From: Microbacterium terregens
Lineage (GTDB): Bacteria; Actinomycetota; Actinomycetes; Actinomycetales; Microbacteriaceae
Assembly: GCF_039534975.1 (NCBI RefSeq)
Contig: NZ_BAAAWH010000005.1
Coordinates: 1 to 14,962 of the forward strand
Reading direction: 5' to 3'
DNA: 14,962 nucleotides
Shown: one piece after another, positions 1-5,054 of the stretch
Layout: every line of letters begins with the position of its first letter
How positions within the stretch are numbered: position 1 is the stretch's first letter
The notes under the pieces: generated by a model
What the model saw: only the letters and a program-made list of their open reading frames with translations
What the model was told of the DNA's origin: nothing
Databases searched by the model: none
Program-made: the position numbers and the translations under genes

Positions 1-65
1 ACTGGCTGGTGGACGAGAAGGTCCGGATCGAGGCGTCCGCCGACCTCACCCGGGAGGGAGCGTGA
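1..65 (+). CDS. C-terminal tail of unidentified CDS (partial)
   Basis: An open frame from the window edge ends in TGA at 63-65. The visible tail is about 20 residues, reading WLVDEKVRIEA, then SADLTREGA, and is hydrophilic and helix-like. Its stop overlaps the ATG of the Cache gene (TGATG), so the two are translationally coupled and were probably cotranscribed. The right-arm copy differs by one base and reads GWWNEKV instead, so one copy carries an indel. A GntR/FCD-type regulator next to a Cache-domain gene would be a familiar arrangement, but the tail is too short to identify. Confidence 0.6.
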   Translation, partial: WLVDEKVRIEASADLTREGA

Positions 66-832
66 TGAATCCCCCGACGTTGGGAACGACCGCGAGCGTG
101 TCGCCGGTGCACATCGCGGAGCGCGTCGCCGAAACCATCGACCGGCTGTTCACGACCATCGACGAATGGCGCGATCTCCTGCAGGCGCACCTCGCCGCGG
201 ATCACGCTCCGAACGCCGCGACGCTCGATCCGCTCGTGGAGGCGTTCGCCGTTCCGGCGCTCGCCGCCGATGGTCTCGTCACGGGGGCCGGTTTCGTGGC
301 CGCCCCCGGAGTTCTCTCCGATGCGCACTGGCATCTTGCCTGGTGGCTCGGCGGAGGTGACGGCATCCGTCGTCTTGCCACGGTGGACGATCCAGCGAGC
401 GATCAGTTCCGCGACTACACGGCGCTGGAGTGGTGGCGCCTGCCCGCCAAGACCGGAAACCGCCATGTGACCGGGCCGTACGTGGACTACGTGTGCACCG
501 ACGACTACACCGTCACCATCACCAGCCCGGTCGTCGTGGATGACCGGCTGCTGGGCGTCGTCGGCACCGACGTGCTCGTGGACCGGCTCGAGCACGAGCT
601 GCTGCCTCTGCTGCGGGCCGGCGACGAGTCGATCGCGGTCGTCAACGCGTCGGGCCGGATCGTCACGGCGACCGACGCACGCCGAGAGCCCGGATCCATG
701 CTGAGGCTGGCGGATCTGGCTGACGCACTGATCCCCCTGCGCGACTCTCAGCCCGTGCGCACACGGCTTGCGGCCGGAGTCGAGGTCATCGCGTGCGGGG
801 ATACGTCGCTCGCGCTCGTGGTGGGCATCTAG
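65..832 (+). CDS. Cytosolic Cache-domain ligand-sensing protein
   Basis: The 255-residue protein has no signal peptide or membrane segment, so it should be a soluble single Cache/PDC-like sensor. The Cache core spans roughly residues 25-185. Characteristic pieces are EWWRLP (122-127), GPYVDYVC (137-144), TITSPV (151-156) and LLGVVGTDV (162-170), followed by the helix DRLEHELLPLL. A second small alpha/beta region (188-255) containing AVVNASGRIVTATD resembles a PAS/Cache-like tail. ATG 65 is preferred over GTG 62 because it overlaps the upstream stop (TGATG) and sits 4-5 bases after GGGAGGGAG. Such proteins bind small ligands, often amino or carboxylic acids, and act with a neighbouring regulator or transporter. 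The ligand is unknown, and the partner gene lies mostly outside the window. Confidence 0.75.
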   Translation: MNPPTLGTTASVSPVHIAERVAETIDRLFTTIDEWRDLLQAHLAADHAPNAATLDPLVEAFAVPALAADGLVTGAGFVAAPGVLSDAHWHLAWWLGGGDGIRRLATVDDPASDQFRDYTALEWWRLPAKTGNRHVTGPYVDYVCTDDYTVTITSPVVVDDRLLGVVGTDVLVDRLEHELLPLLRAGDESIAVVNASGRIVTATDARREPGSMLRLADLADALIPLRDSQPVRTRLAAGVEVIACGDTSLALVVGI

Positions 833-904
833 CCGCTACCGGCGAGCGCAGACGGTCACGTCGTCTTCGGTCGCGCACTCCGGCGTCGCTGACGGCTGGC
901 GTGC

Positions 905-1510
905 TCAGCGCCCGCCGGCCCCGGCATCCGTTGTTCCCACATCGCTGCGGTGGAAATTCTGGAATGAGCGGGATGCCGTCGGCCCCCGTTGGCCCTGATA
1001 CCGATTGCCGTAGGGGCCCGAGCCGTAGGGGTTCTCCGTCGGCGAGGACAGGCGGAAGAAGCACAACTGGCCGATCTTCATGCCCGGCCACAGCTTGATC
1101 GGCAGGGTCGCTACGTTCGACAGCTCGAGGGTCACGTGGCCGGTGAATCCCGGGTCGATGAATCCGGCGGTGGAGTGCGTCAGCAGTCCGAGCCGGCCGA
1201 GCGAGGACTTGCCCTCGAGCCGGGCCGCGATGTCGTCCGGGAGCGTGATGAGCTCGAACGTGCTGCCGAGGACGAACTCGCCGGGGTGCAGGATGAACGG
1301 CTCCAGCGGGGTGGTCTCGATCAGGTGCGTCAGCTCGGGTTGGTCCTCGGCCGGATCGATGAACGGATACTTGTGGTTGTCGAAGAGCCGGAAGTAGCGA
1401 TCCAGTCGCACGTCCACACTCGACGGCTGGACCATCTCGGGTTCCCACGGCTCGAGCCCGATGCGTCGGGCGTCGATCTCGAGGCGGATGTCGCGGTCTG
1501 AGAGCAGCAC
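905..1510 (-). CDS. dcd: dCTP deaminase, bifunctional dUMP-forming type
   Basis: The 201-residue protein makes dUMP for thymidylate synthesis in the cytosol. It matches the actinobacterial bifunctional dCTP deaminase/dUTPase (deamination plus diphosphate release), which acts as a homotrimer. Key segments are MLLSDRDI at the N terminus, [12 protein letters not shown] (99-110) binding phosphate, [20 protein letters not shown] (111-130) with the catalytic glutamate at E129, and [10 protein letters not shown] (142-151). The C-terminal nucleotide-closing [16 protein letters not shown] lies at 171-186. About 15 extra residues follow. The start is GTG at 1510, six bases after a TAGGCT box, which implies a leaderless mRNA. 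The gene converges on the Cache gene with 72 bases between them and is intact. Confidence 0.96.
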   Translation of the reverse strand: MLLSDRDIRLEIDARRIGLEPWEPEMVQPSSVDVRLDRYFRLFDNHKYPFIDPAEDQPELTHLIETTPLEPFILHPGEFVLGSTFELITLPDDIAARLEGKSSLGRLGLLTHSTAGFIDPGFTGHVTLELSNVATLPIKLWPGMKIGQLCFFRLSSPTENPYGSGPYGNRYQGQRGPTASRSFQNFHRSDVGTTDAGAGGR

Positions 1511-1516
1511 GCCGCA

Positions 1517-1522
1517 AGCCTA
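1517..1522 (-). promoter_or_regulatory. -10 box of dcd (leaderless)
   Basis: TAGGCT on the minus strand is followed by TGCGGC and then the GTG start, which puts transcription initiation at or within a base or two of the start codon. There is no Shine-Dalgarno sequence. I see no good -35 box; that region falls at the edge of the GC-rich minisatellite. Confidence 0.6.
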
Positions 1523-1557
1523 GCGAGCATCCGTTGGGGTGGGATGCCGCTGCCTCC

Positions 1558-1635
1558 GTCGTCGTCCGCCGCTCCCTTGTCATCGTCTGCCGCTCCCCTG
1601 TCGTCGGCTCCCCCGTCGTCGTCGGCCGCTCCCCT
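1558..1635. repeat. 21-base tandem repeat upstream of dcd
   Basis: There are four head-to-tail units at 1558-1578, 1579-1599, 1600-1614 (six bases shorter) and 1615-1635. The consensus is GTCGTCGTCNG followed by CCGCTCCCCT. Units differ by one or two substitutions plus the one internal deletion. The array lies between dcd and tRNA-Gly. An open frame through it would read PSSSAAPLS repeats, but that frame runs straight through the tRNA, so the array is probably non-coding. Confidence 0.8.
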
Positions 1636-1670
1636 GTCGCGATCGGCGCGCCCGACGACGTGTTGTGACA

Positions 1671-1704
1671 GCCGAGCGCTCGACGTACGTCGCGCGGGCT
1701 CGGC
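1671..1704. promoter_or_regulatory. Inverted repeat upstream of tRNA-Gly
   Basis: GCCGAGC (1671-1677) and GCTCGGC (1698-1704) form a 7-bp stem. The loop contains the perfect 12-base palindrome CGACGTACGTCG (1681-1692). The element lies just upstream of the tRNA -10 box, over the place its -35 should be, so it may be an operator or structural element. No role is established. Confidence 0.4.
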
Positions 1705-1720
1705 GCCGTGGAGCTTTTGT

Positions 1721-1726
1721 TATGCT
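1721..1726 (+). promoter_or_regulatory. -10 box of tRNA-Gly
   Basis: TATGCT is preceded by a T-rich stretch (TTTTGT) in otherwise GC-rich DNA. It ends 22 bases before the tRNA 5' end, a usual distance for a short 5' leader. No convincing -35 is visible. Confidence 0.55.
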
Positions 1727-1748
1727 GGCTCCGCGCCTCACGGCGTGC

Positions 1749-1822
1749 GGGGATGTAGTTCAATGGCAGAACTTCAGCTTCCCAAGCTGATAGCGCGGGT
1801 TCGATTCCCGTCATCCCCTCCA
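1749..1822 (+). tRNA. tRNA-Gly (anticodon CCC)
   Basis: A complete cloverleaf can be drawn. The acceptor stem is GGGGATG with CATCCCC, the D arm is GTTC-AATGGCA-GAAC, and the anticodon arm is TCAGC-TTCCCAA-GCTGA with anticodon CCC (glycine, GGG codons). The variable loop is TAGC and the T arm is GCGGG-TTCGATT-CCCGT. The discriminator is T, followed by an encoded CCA (1820-1822). It stands alone, with its own -10 box upstream and no other tRNA nearby. Confidence 0.97.
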
Positions 1823-1824
1823 AT

Positions 1825-1836
1825 GTGAGTTCTCAC
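1825..1836. repeat. Short palindrome after tRNA-Gly
   Basis: GTGAGTTCTCAC, two perfect 5-base arms around TT, begins three bases after the CCA end. It is followed by two copies of GTTGAGAC (1841-1848 and 1861-1868). Together these occupy the tRNA 3' flank, where a terminator or processing site would be expected, but there is no T tract. The remaining bases up to 1940 show nothing else. Confidence 0.35.
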
Positions 1837-1940
1837 GCGGGTTGAGACATTCGCGGCCTCGTTGAGACCCTCGAGACTGCACGATCTCAGCGCCGACAGG
1901 TTCGGACCGCCGATCCTCCCAGTGCGCGCGAATATGGGTA

Positions 1941-2008
1941 GGCCGGAAAGCGCAAGCGCTGCCACCGAGCGACGAGAGCCCACTCACGGCCTCGCCGCTT
2001 TTCCGGCC
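1941..2008. terminator. Imperfect hairpin after membrane-protein gene
   Basis: GGCCGGAAAGCG (1941-1952) pairs with CGCTTTTCCGGCC (1996-2008) with one bulged base. The structure lies just beyond the stop codon of the minus-strand membrane-protein gene. The loop is long (about 43 bases) and there is no T tract. A smaller hairpin, AGCGC-AA-GCGCT, lies near the first arm. It may be a transcription end signal for that gene; this is inference only. Confidence 0.35.
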
Positions 2009-2015
2009 TCGTTGG

Positions 2016-2498
2016 TCACCCCGCGGGTCGGACCAGAACGAGCCAGGCTCCGATGACACCGCCGATGAATGCGACCAGAGCCGCGATTGCGACCAGGAAC
2101 AGCCCAGCAGTGAACCCCAACAGGAGCCCTGTGCCGCCGAGGAGTATCAGTGCCGCGGTCGTGATGTTCGGGTTCAGCTTCTCCAGAATCCGCTCGAGTG
2201 GTGCGACGGTGGCCGCCCGCTCGGCACGACTGCCCAGCACGATCAGGGATGCCGCCATGAGTAGCGAGACGGCGATCAGCTCTACCCCGAGGATCCATCC
2301 GGCAGGGTTCGGCAGTGCTATCGCGATGCTTGCGGCCAGTACGCCTACGAAGATGGTCAGAATCTGTGCGAGGCGAGCACGCAGCACCTTCGACTGGGCG
2401 ATGTGCTCCGCGCGAACCGACACGGCAACGAAGAGAAGACCCACAAGCGCTGCAGACGCGCCACCCGTGATGACCGCGAAGTCTGTCCAACCTGCCAT
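2016..2498 (-). CDS. Small multi-pass membrane protein, function unknown
   Basis: The 160-residue protein is very hydrophobic with four to five membrane segments, near residues 6-28, 44-62, 68-89, 112-130 and 131-157. A polar stretch at 90-111 (SRAERAATVAPLERILEKLN) probably forms a cytosolic loop. The N terminus, MAGWTDFAVITGGASAALVG, resembles an actinobacterial family of small integral membrane proteins that databases sometimes label modulator of FtsH protease; I would not rely on that name. ATG 2498 is chosen over an upstream in-frame GTG at 2522 because a TACCGT box ends seven bases before it, as for a leaderless mRNA. It is divergent from the 75-aa gene. Confidence 0.8.
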   Translation of the reverse strand: MAGWTDFAVITGGASAALVGLLFVAVSVRAEHIAQSKVLRARLAQILTIFVGVLAASIAIALPNPAGWILGVELIAVSLLMAASLIVLGSRAERAATVAPLERILEKLNPNITTAALILLGGTGLLLGFTAGLFLVAIAALVAFIGGVIGAWLVLVRPAG

Positions 2499-2505
2499 GG
2501 CGCCA

Positions 2506-2511
2506 ACGGTA
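2506..2511 (-). promoter_or_regulatory. -10 box of membrane-protein gene (leaderless)
   Basis: TACCGT lies on the minus strand, followed by seven bases (TGGCGCC) and then ATG. A weak TTCTGA lies 16 bases upstream as a possible -35. This box decides the start: the longer frame beginning at GTG 2522 would start upstream of the promoter. The rest of 2499-2770 is the divergent intergenic region; apart from a weak 7-bp inverted repeat (TCCGACG 2578-2584 with CGTCGGA 2634-2640) I see nothing in it. Confidence 0.55.
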
Positions 2512-2770
2512 CCGCTCTGCACCGGATTCAGAACCGCGCGGCGGTCATGGGGTTGAGCGCTAGTCCGAGGAATCAGATCCGACGCCCTGACGAACTGTCG
2601 GCTTGCTCCCGGCCCGTCTTGCGCCTGACGGCCCGTCGGACAACCCGGGCCGCCACGCGATTCACGCTCCGCGATGCGCTGGCGTCTCGCGGTAGCGGTC
2701 GAGCTCGCGGGGACGATGGCTCGACGGCTGTCACCTTACGGTCGGCGCCCATCGATGACAGTCTGAGCGG

Positions 2771-2998
2771 ATGAAAACCATCGAGTGGTGGCCGCTGCTG
2801 GACGGTGACGCGCAGGCGTGGCTGATTGCCCACAACGGCGACGCCGTCTCCACAGAGGTCTTGAGCAAGATCGTGGCAGCAGGCGGGTCATTGACATCGG
2901 ACGCGTGGTGGATCGGTGAAGCCGGAACCGAGGGGTTCTATCTCTCCGACGAAGCAGTCGACTGGATCGAAGCGACCGCGAACGACGAGTCTGCCTGA
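2771..2998 (+). CDS. 75-residue conserved-looking protein, function unknown
   Basis: A small acidic soluble protein, rich in tryptophan: EWWPLLDGDAQAWLIAHNGD near the N terminus, SDAWWIGEAG (43-52) and FYLSDEAVDWIEA (57-69) near the C terminus. There is no signal peptide or membrane segment. Codon use fits the neighbourhood and the frame is closed by a strong hairpin just after the stop, so I take it as a real gene. The C-terminal DEAVDWIE helix and central GGSLTSDAWW give no recognisable catalytic motif. ATG 2771 follows GAGCGG closely. A TACGGT at 2737-2742 could be the -10 box. Confidence 0.7.
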   Translation: MKTIEWWPLLDGDAQAWLIAHNGDAVSTEVLSKIVAAGGSLTSDAWWIGEAGTEGFYLSDEAVDWIEATANDESA

Positions 2999-3004
2999 TC
3001 GCGT

Positions 3005-3051
3005 TCCCGGCCGACGCACTTGCGCCACAGGGGCAGGAGATTCGGCCGGGA
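3005..3051 (+). terminator. Hairpin after the 75-aa gene
   Basis: TCCCGGCCGA (3005-3014) and TCGGCCGGGA (3042-3051) form a perfect 10-bp GC-rich stem around a 27-base loop. It begins six bases after the TGA of the 75-aa gene. No T tract follows, as is common for actinobacterial 3'-end hairpins. The rest of 3052-3178 shows no gene. Confidence 0.5.
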
Positions 3052-3178
3052 CAGCGGACCTCATCAAGGCGCACCGGGGTATCACCGAGATCACTCAAGA
3101 CTTGGTGATCGCTGTGAACTTGCAGTCAAACTTCCGCAGCAGTCCGGCATTGTTCACGTCCTGGCGCACACTGGGCGA

Positions 3179-3454
3179 ATGTGGTGGAGTTTCCTCAAGG
3201 CCGTCAAGAGGCGGCAGCATCGCGTCGCGCCGACGACGTGGGTCGCCGCGATCGCCGCTGTCATCTACACGTTCGCGCCGATCGACCTGATCCCCGAACT
3301 TGTACTCGGCCCCTTGGGCTTCGTAGACGACATCGGCCTCTGGGGTATCTTCGCCATCCTCCTCACGCGCGAGCAGCGGCGGTGGCTGACCGGACTCTCG
3401 CAGAGAGCGCCTGACGCGCGCGATCTCGGGAACCGCCCGCCGGCTCATCCCTGA
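3179..3454 (+). CDS. DUF1232 family membrane-associated protein
   Basis: A 91-residue protein with a basic N terminus (MWWSFLKAVKRRQHR) and a hydrophobic stretch at about 20-36. The DUF1232 (YkvA-like) signature is YTFAPIDLIPE (30-40), then LGPLGFVDDIGL (43-54), then a second hydrophobic helix (52-62). The family is widespread and its molecular role is unknown. A longer in-frame reading back to 3020 is unlikely: its extension is unlike the family, and ATG 3179 sits six bases after CACACT (3167-3172), a plausible leaderless -10. The last 15 residues (APDARDLGNRPPAHP) are a poorly conserved tail. Confidence 0.85.
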   Translation: MWWSFLKAVKRRQHRVAPTTWVAAIAAVIYTFAPIDLIPELVLGPLGFVDDIGLWGIFAILLTREQRRWLTGLSQRAPDARDLGNRPPAHP

Positions 3455-3494
3455 CGGCTGTCATAGGTCGCGTGACCTTGCGCGGAACCCGACG

Positions 3495-3510
3495 GTCCTG
3501 CGGGCAGGAC
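3495..3510. promoter_or_regulatory. Perfect palindrome in S4-gene promoter
   Basis: GTCCTGCGGGCAGGAC has two perfect 7-base arms around GG. It lies 9 bases upstream of the TAGCAT -10 box and covers the -35 position, where no consensus -35 hexamer is seen. The position suits an operator, or an activator site replacing the -35. It could instead be a small 3' hairpin for the DUF1232 gene ending at 3454. Confidence 0.45.
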
Positions 3511-3519
3511 CTGGTCGGC

Positions 3520-3525
3520 TAGCAT
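3520..3525 (+). promoter_or_regulatory. -10 box of S4-domain gene (leaderless)
   Basis: TAGCAT is followed by TCCGGC and the ATG at 3532. This six-base gap implies that transcription starts at or next to the start codon. Confidence 0.6.
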
Positions 3526-3531
3526 TCCGGC

Positions 3532-3759
3532 ATGACGAACCCGGCTCCGATCGACGACGTTCCGATCGGCGGCGAGATCATCCGCCTCGGGCAGTTCCTG
3601 AAGTTCGCTGGGCTCCTCGACTCCGGTGGAGACGTCAAAGAGGCCATCATCGACGGCTACGTGAGCGTGAACGGCGAGGTCGACCGTCGCCGCGGACGGC
3701 AGCTTCAGCTCGGCGACATCGTCACCTTCGAGGGGCGCAGGGTCCGCGTCTGCCCGTGA
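3532..3759 (+). CDS. S4-domain RNA-binding protein (YbcJ/RlbA type)
   Basis: The 75-residue protein is essentially one S4 RNA-binding domain. After a short acidic leader, IRLGQFLKFAGLLDSGGDVK (17-36) forms the two S4 helices. AIIDGYVSVNGEV (38-50) and the basic DRRRGRQLQLGDIV (51-64) form the RNA-binding turn and strands. The length is usual for free-standing S4 proteins, which bind structured RNA such as rRNA in the cytosol; the exact target is unknown. It has its own leaderless promoter with a palindrome over the -35 position. It converges on the 155-aa gene with 58 bases between. Confidence 0.92.
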   Translation: MTNPAPIDDVPIGGEIIRLGQFLKFAGLLDSGGDVKEAIIDGYVSVNGEVDRRRGRQLQLGDIVTFEGRRVRVCP

Positions 3760-3769
3760 GGGCGCCGGT

Positions 3770-3781
3770 CCCCAACGGGGG
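3770..3781. terminator. Possible bidirectional terminator hairpin
   Basis: CCCC-AAC-GGGGG lies in the 58-base gap between two convergent genes, flanked by partly complementary GGCGCC and GCGGG. There is no T tract on either side. The position is the main support. Confidence 0.3.
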
Positions 3782-3817
3782 CGGGTATCGGGAACCCTCG
3801 ATTGAGCCTCGTCGCCC

Positions 3818-4285
3818 TCAGCTCCCGTACCACTCGCCCGAGTTCGCCCCACGGCGGTGGTGGATTCTTCCTCCATCGATGGGGGCGGTTTCGTGACCGG
3901 CCAGATCGTGCACCCAGGGCGGCTGCTGGTCCATGGTCACCGACCCTGCGCCTGTCGTGAAGTAGGCGACGATCGGAGGGCTCGCGACGAACTCGGTCGC
4001 GATGATGGCCGCACCGGGAATGCGGACCAGCGCGTTGCGCGCGTGCAGATCGCGCATGAGCACGGCGAACTCGTTCGGGTCGTCGGATGCCGGTTCCTGC
4101 GGGGCGACGGGCAACTCCGAGCGCAACTGGCCGACGATCTCCCGCCGTTGCGCTGCGGAAAGCCGCGTGTAGGCGGCCGCGTACGCTCTGTCGGCGATAC
4201 TCGCGGGAACGTTCCCGAGGACATAGGCATACCGAGCGATCCGCTCGTCTTCGCTGATGGCGTGTTCTGCGTGGCGCCTTTTCAC
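3818..4285 (-). CDS. 155-residue protein of unknown function
   Basis: A soluble protein with an alpha-helical N-terminal half: MKRRHAEHAISEDERIARYA, then NVPASIADRAYAAAYTRLSA (25-44), then QRREIVGQLRSELP (46-59). A proline-rich linker follows at 60-69. The second half has strands (ALVRIPGAAIIATEFVASPP, 85-104) and a low-complexity basic end (HHRRGANSGEWYGS). I recognise no catalytic motif. The helical half looks like a compact domain that may be shared by other actinobacterial proteins, but I cannot name it. GTG 4285 is chosen because AGGAG lies seven bases upstream and a good promoter precedes it; the longer frame runs through the promoter and the neighbouring gene. Confidence 0.75.
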   Translation of the reverse strand: MKRRHAEHAISEDERIARYAYVLGNVPASIADRAYAAAYTRLSAAQRREIVGQLRSELPVAPQEPASDDPNEFAVLMRDLHARNALVRIPGAAIIATEFVASPPIVAYFTTGAGSVTMDQQPPWVHDLAGHETAPIDGGRIHHRRGANSGEWYGS

Positions 4286-4309
4286 TGTCGCTCCTGGGTG
4301 ATGAGCGTC

Positions 4310-4338
4310 AGCGTACGCCCGCCCGGACGCCCTGTCGA
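4310..4338 (-). promoter_or_regulatory. Promoter of the 155-aa gene
   Basis: On the minus strand, TCGACA (4333-4338) and TACGCT (4310-4315) are separated by exactly 17 bases. This is the best -35/-10 pair in the window. Unlike the leaderless genes, this one has a 5' leader with a clear Shine-Dalgarno sequence (AGGAG) before GTG 4285. Confidence 0.65.
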
Positions 4339-4356
4339 TGGCGCACTGATCGCAGA

Positions 4357-4381
4357 TCGAGGCGCTCGCGGGCGCCCTCGA
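4357..4381 (-). terminator. Hairpin between two tandem genes
   Basis: On the minus strand, TCGAGG plus CGC pairs with GCG plus CCTCGA: nine base pairs with one bulged G and the six-base loop CCGCGA. It lies about 55 bases after the stop of the four-helix membrane-protein gene and before the promoter of the 155-aa gene, so it probably ends transcription of the former. No T tract follows. Confidence 0.45.
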
Positions 4382-4434
4382 CCTGGTCAGCGGGATCACC
4401 GGGATCCTTCGCCGGATCAGCCCGCCGGCTCCGA

Positions 4435-4845
4435 TCAGGCTTGCGTCGAGGTCGTGTCTGCCTTCGCAAGGAGGCGTCGCACACCTCCGCGGGCGAGCAT
4501 GAGAACGATGATCAGCGCGGTCACCTGGAAGAAGCCGCCGAGGCGGACGGCGTCGCCGAAAACGAGCGCGACCAGCTCGAGCACGAGGAACTTGCTCCCC
4601 GGAAGCACAAGCAGGAGAGTGATCGCACTGACGATGCGAACCGCGGATGTCTTGGCCGTCCGGATCCTGTTCACGATCTTCTTCTTCGCCCACAGCACCA
4701 CCTCGAGTACGACCTTCAGCAGGATCGCGGTCAGAAGGGCCAACAAGAACGATTCGGAGATGACGTCCGGGAACAGCTGGATGAAGACTCCGAGCACCAC
4801 CAGGTAGATCAGGACATCGACGAGGTCGATCGGACGGACACGCAC
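4435..4845 (-). CDS. Four-helix membrane protein, function unknown
   Basis: The 136-residue protein has hydrophobic segments at about 9-27, 33-53, 70-100 and 104-119. A basic loop, WAKKKIVNRIRTAKTSAVR (52-70), lies between segments 2 and 3, and a basic tail RRLLAKAD follows. By the positive-inside rule both should face the cytosol. No enzymatic or transporter signature is seen. The start is uncertain. GTG 4845 lies six bases after a TACACT box, matching the leaderless neighbours. A longer frame from GTG 4977 would add 44 arginine-rich residues, but its third positions look less GC-biased and it would swallow a strong hairpin and the -10 box. Confidence 0.75.
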   Translation of the reverse strand: MRVRPIDLVDVLIYLVVLGVFIQLFPDVISESFLLALLTAILLKVVLEVVLWAKKKIVNRIRTAKTSAVRIVSAITLLLVLPGSKFLVLELVALVFGDAVRLGGFFQVTALIIVLMLARGGVRRLLAKADTTSTQA

Positions 4846-4851
4846 CCAGGG

Positions 4852-4857
4852 AGTGTA
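4852..4857 (-). promoter_or_regulatory. -10 box of four-helix membrane-protein gene
   Basis: TACACT on the minus strand is followed by CCCTGG and GTG 4845. It shares the six-base spacing seen at the other leaderless genes and supports the shorter start. Confidence 0.5.
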
Positions 4858-4940
4858 TCGACGGGCCCGTCGGACGAATGCCCGCAGGTCGATCCTCACC
4901 GGGGACGTGTCGTCACGAGCCGCATCGATTCCGGATCGCA

Positions 4941-4960
4941 CGACGCGGAATGCCGCGTCG
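4941..4960. promoter_or_regulatory. Perfect 8-bp hairpin in divergent region
   Basis: CGACGCGG-AATG-CCGCGTCG has an 8-bp perfect stem and a four-base loop. It is followed 12 bases later by a second palindrome, GCCACAGTGGC (4973-4983). Both lie in the 209-base region between the divergent membrane-protein and GNAT genes and could be operators. If the membrane-protein gene really starts at 4977, the hairpin would be coding. Confidence 0.4.
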
Positions 4961-5054
4961 ACCGCCGTCGTTGCCACAGTGGCCTGTCCGGATCATCGCG
5001 GAACCCGATCACGCAGCCAGCCGGCGGGCAACAGCGAACCGGAGCACGCCAGAC

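Noticed and set aside
1558..1635. CRISPR-like array
   Set aside because: The units abut without unique spacers, there are only four, and no cas genes are present.
786..1823. 345-residue open frame antisense to the Cache/dcd/tRNA region (mirror 13142-14179)
   Set aside because: It runs through dcd in another frame and through the tRNA-Gly gene. Its composition is arginine/proline/threonine-rich shadow sequence with no domain.
1544..1828. 94-residue serine/alanine/proline repeat protein encoded by the minisatellite
   Set aside because: The frame extends through the entire tRNA-Gly gene and has no ribosome binding site. The repeat is better seen as non-coding.
1749..1868. Integration site of a genomic island at the tRNA-Gly 3' end
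   Set aside because: No duplicate of the tRNA 3' end occurs elsewhere within an arm, and there is no integrase nearby. The GTTGAGAC repeats are too short to be attachment sites.
3857..4807. 316-residue open frame on the plus strand (mirror 10158-11108)
   Set aside because: It lies opposite two better-supported genes that have promoters, ribosome signals and membrane or helical structure. High-GC DNA routinely gives such antisense frames.
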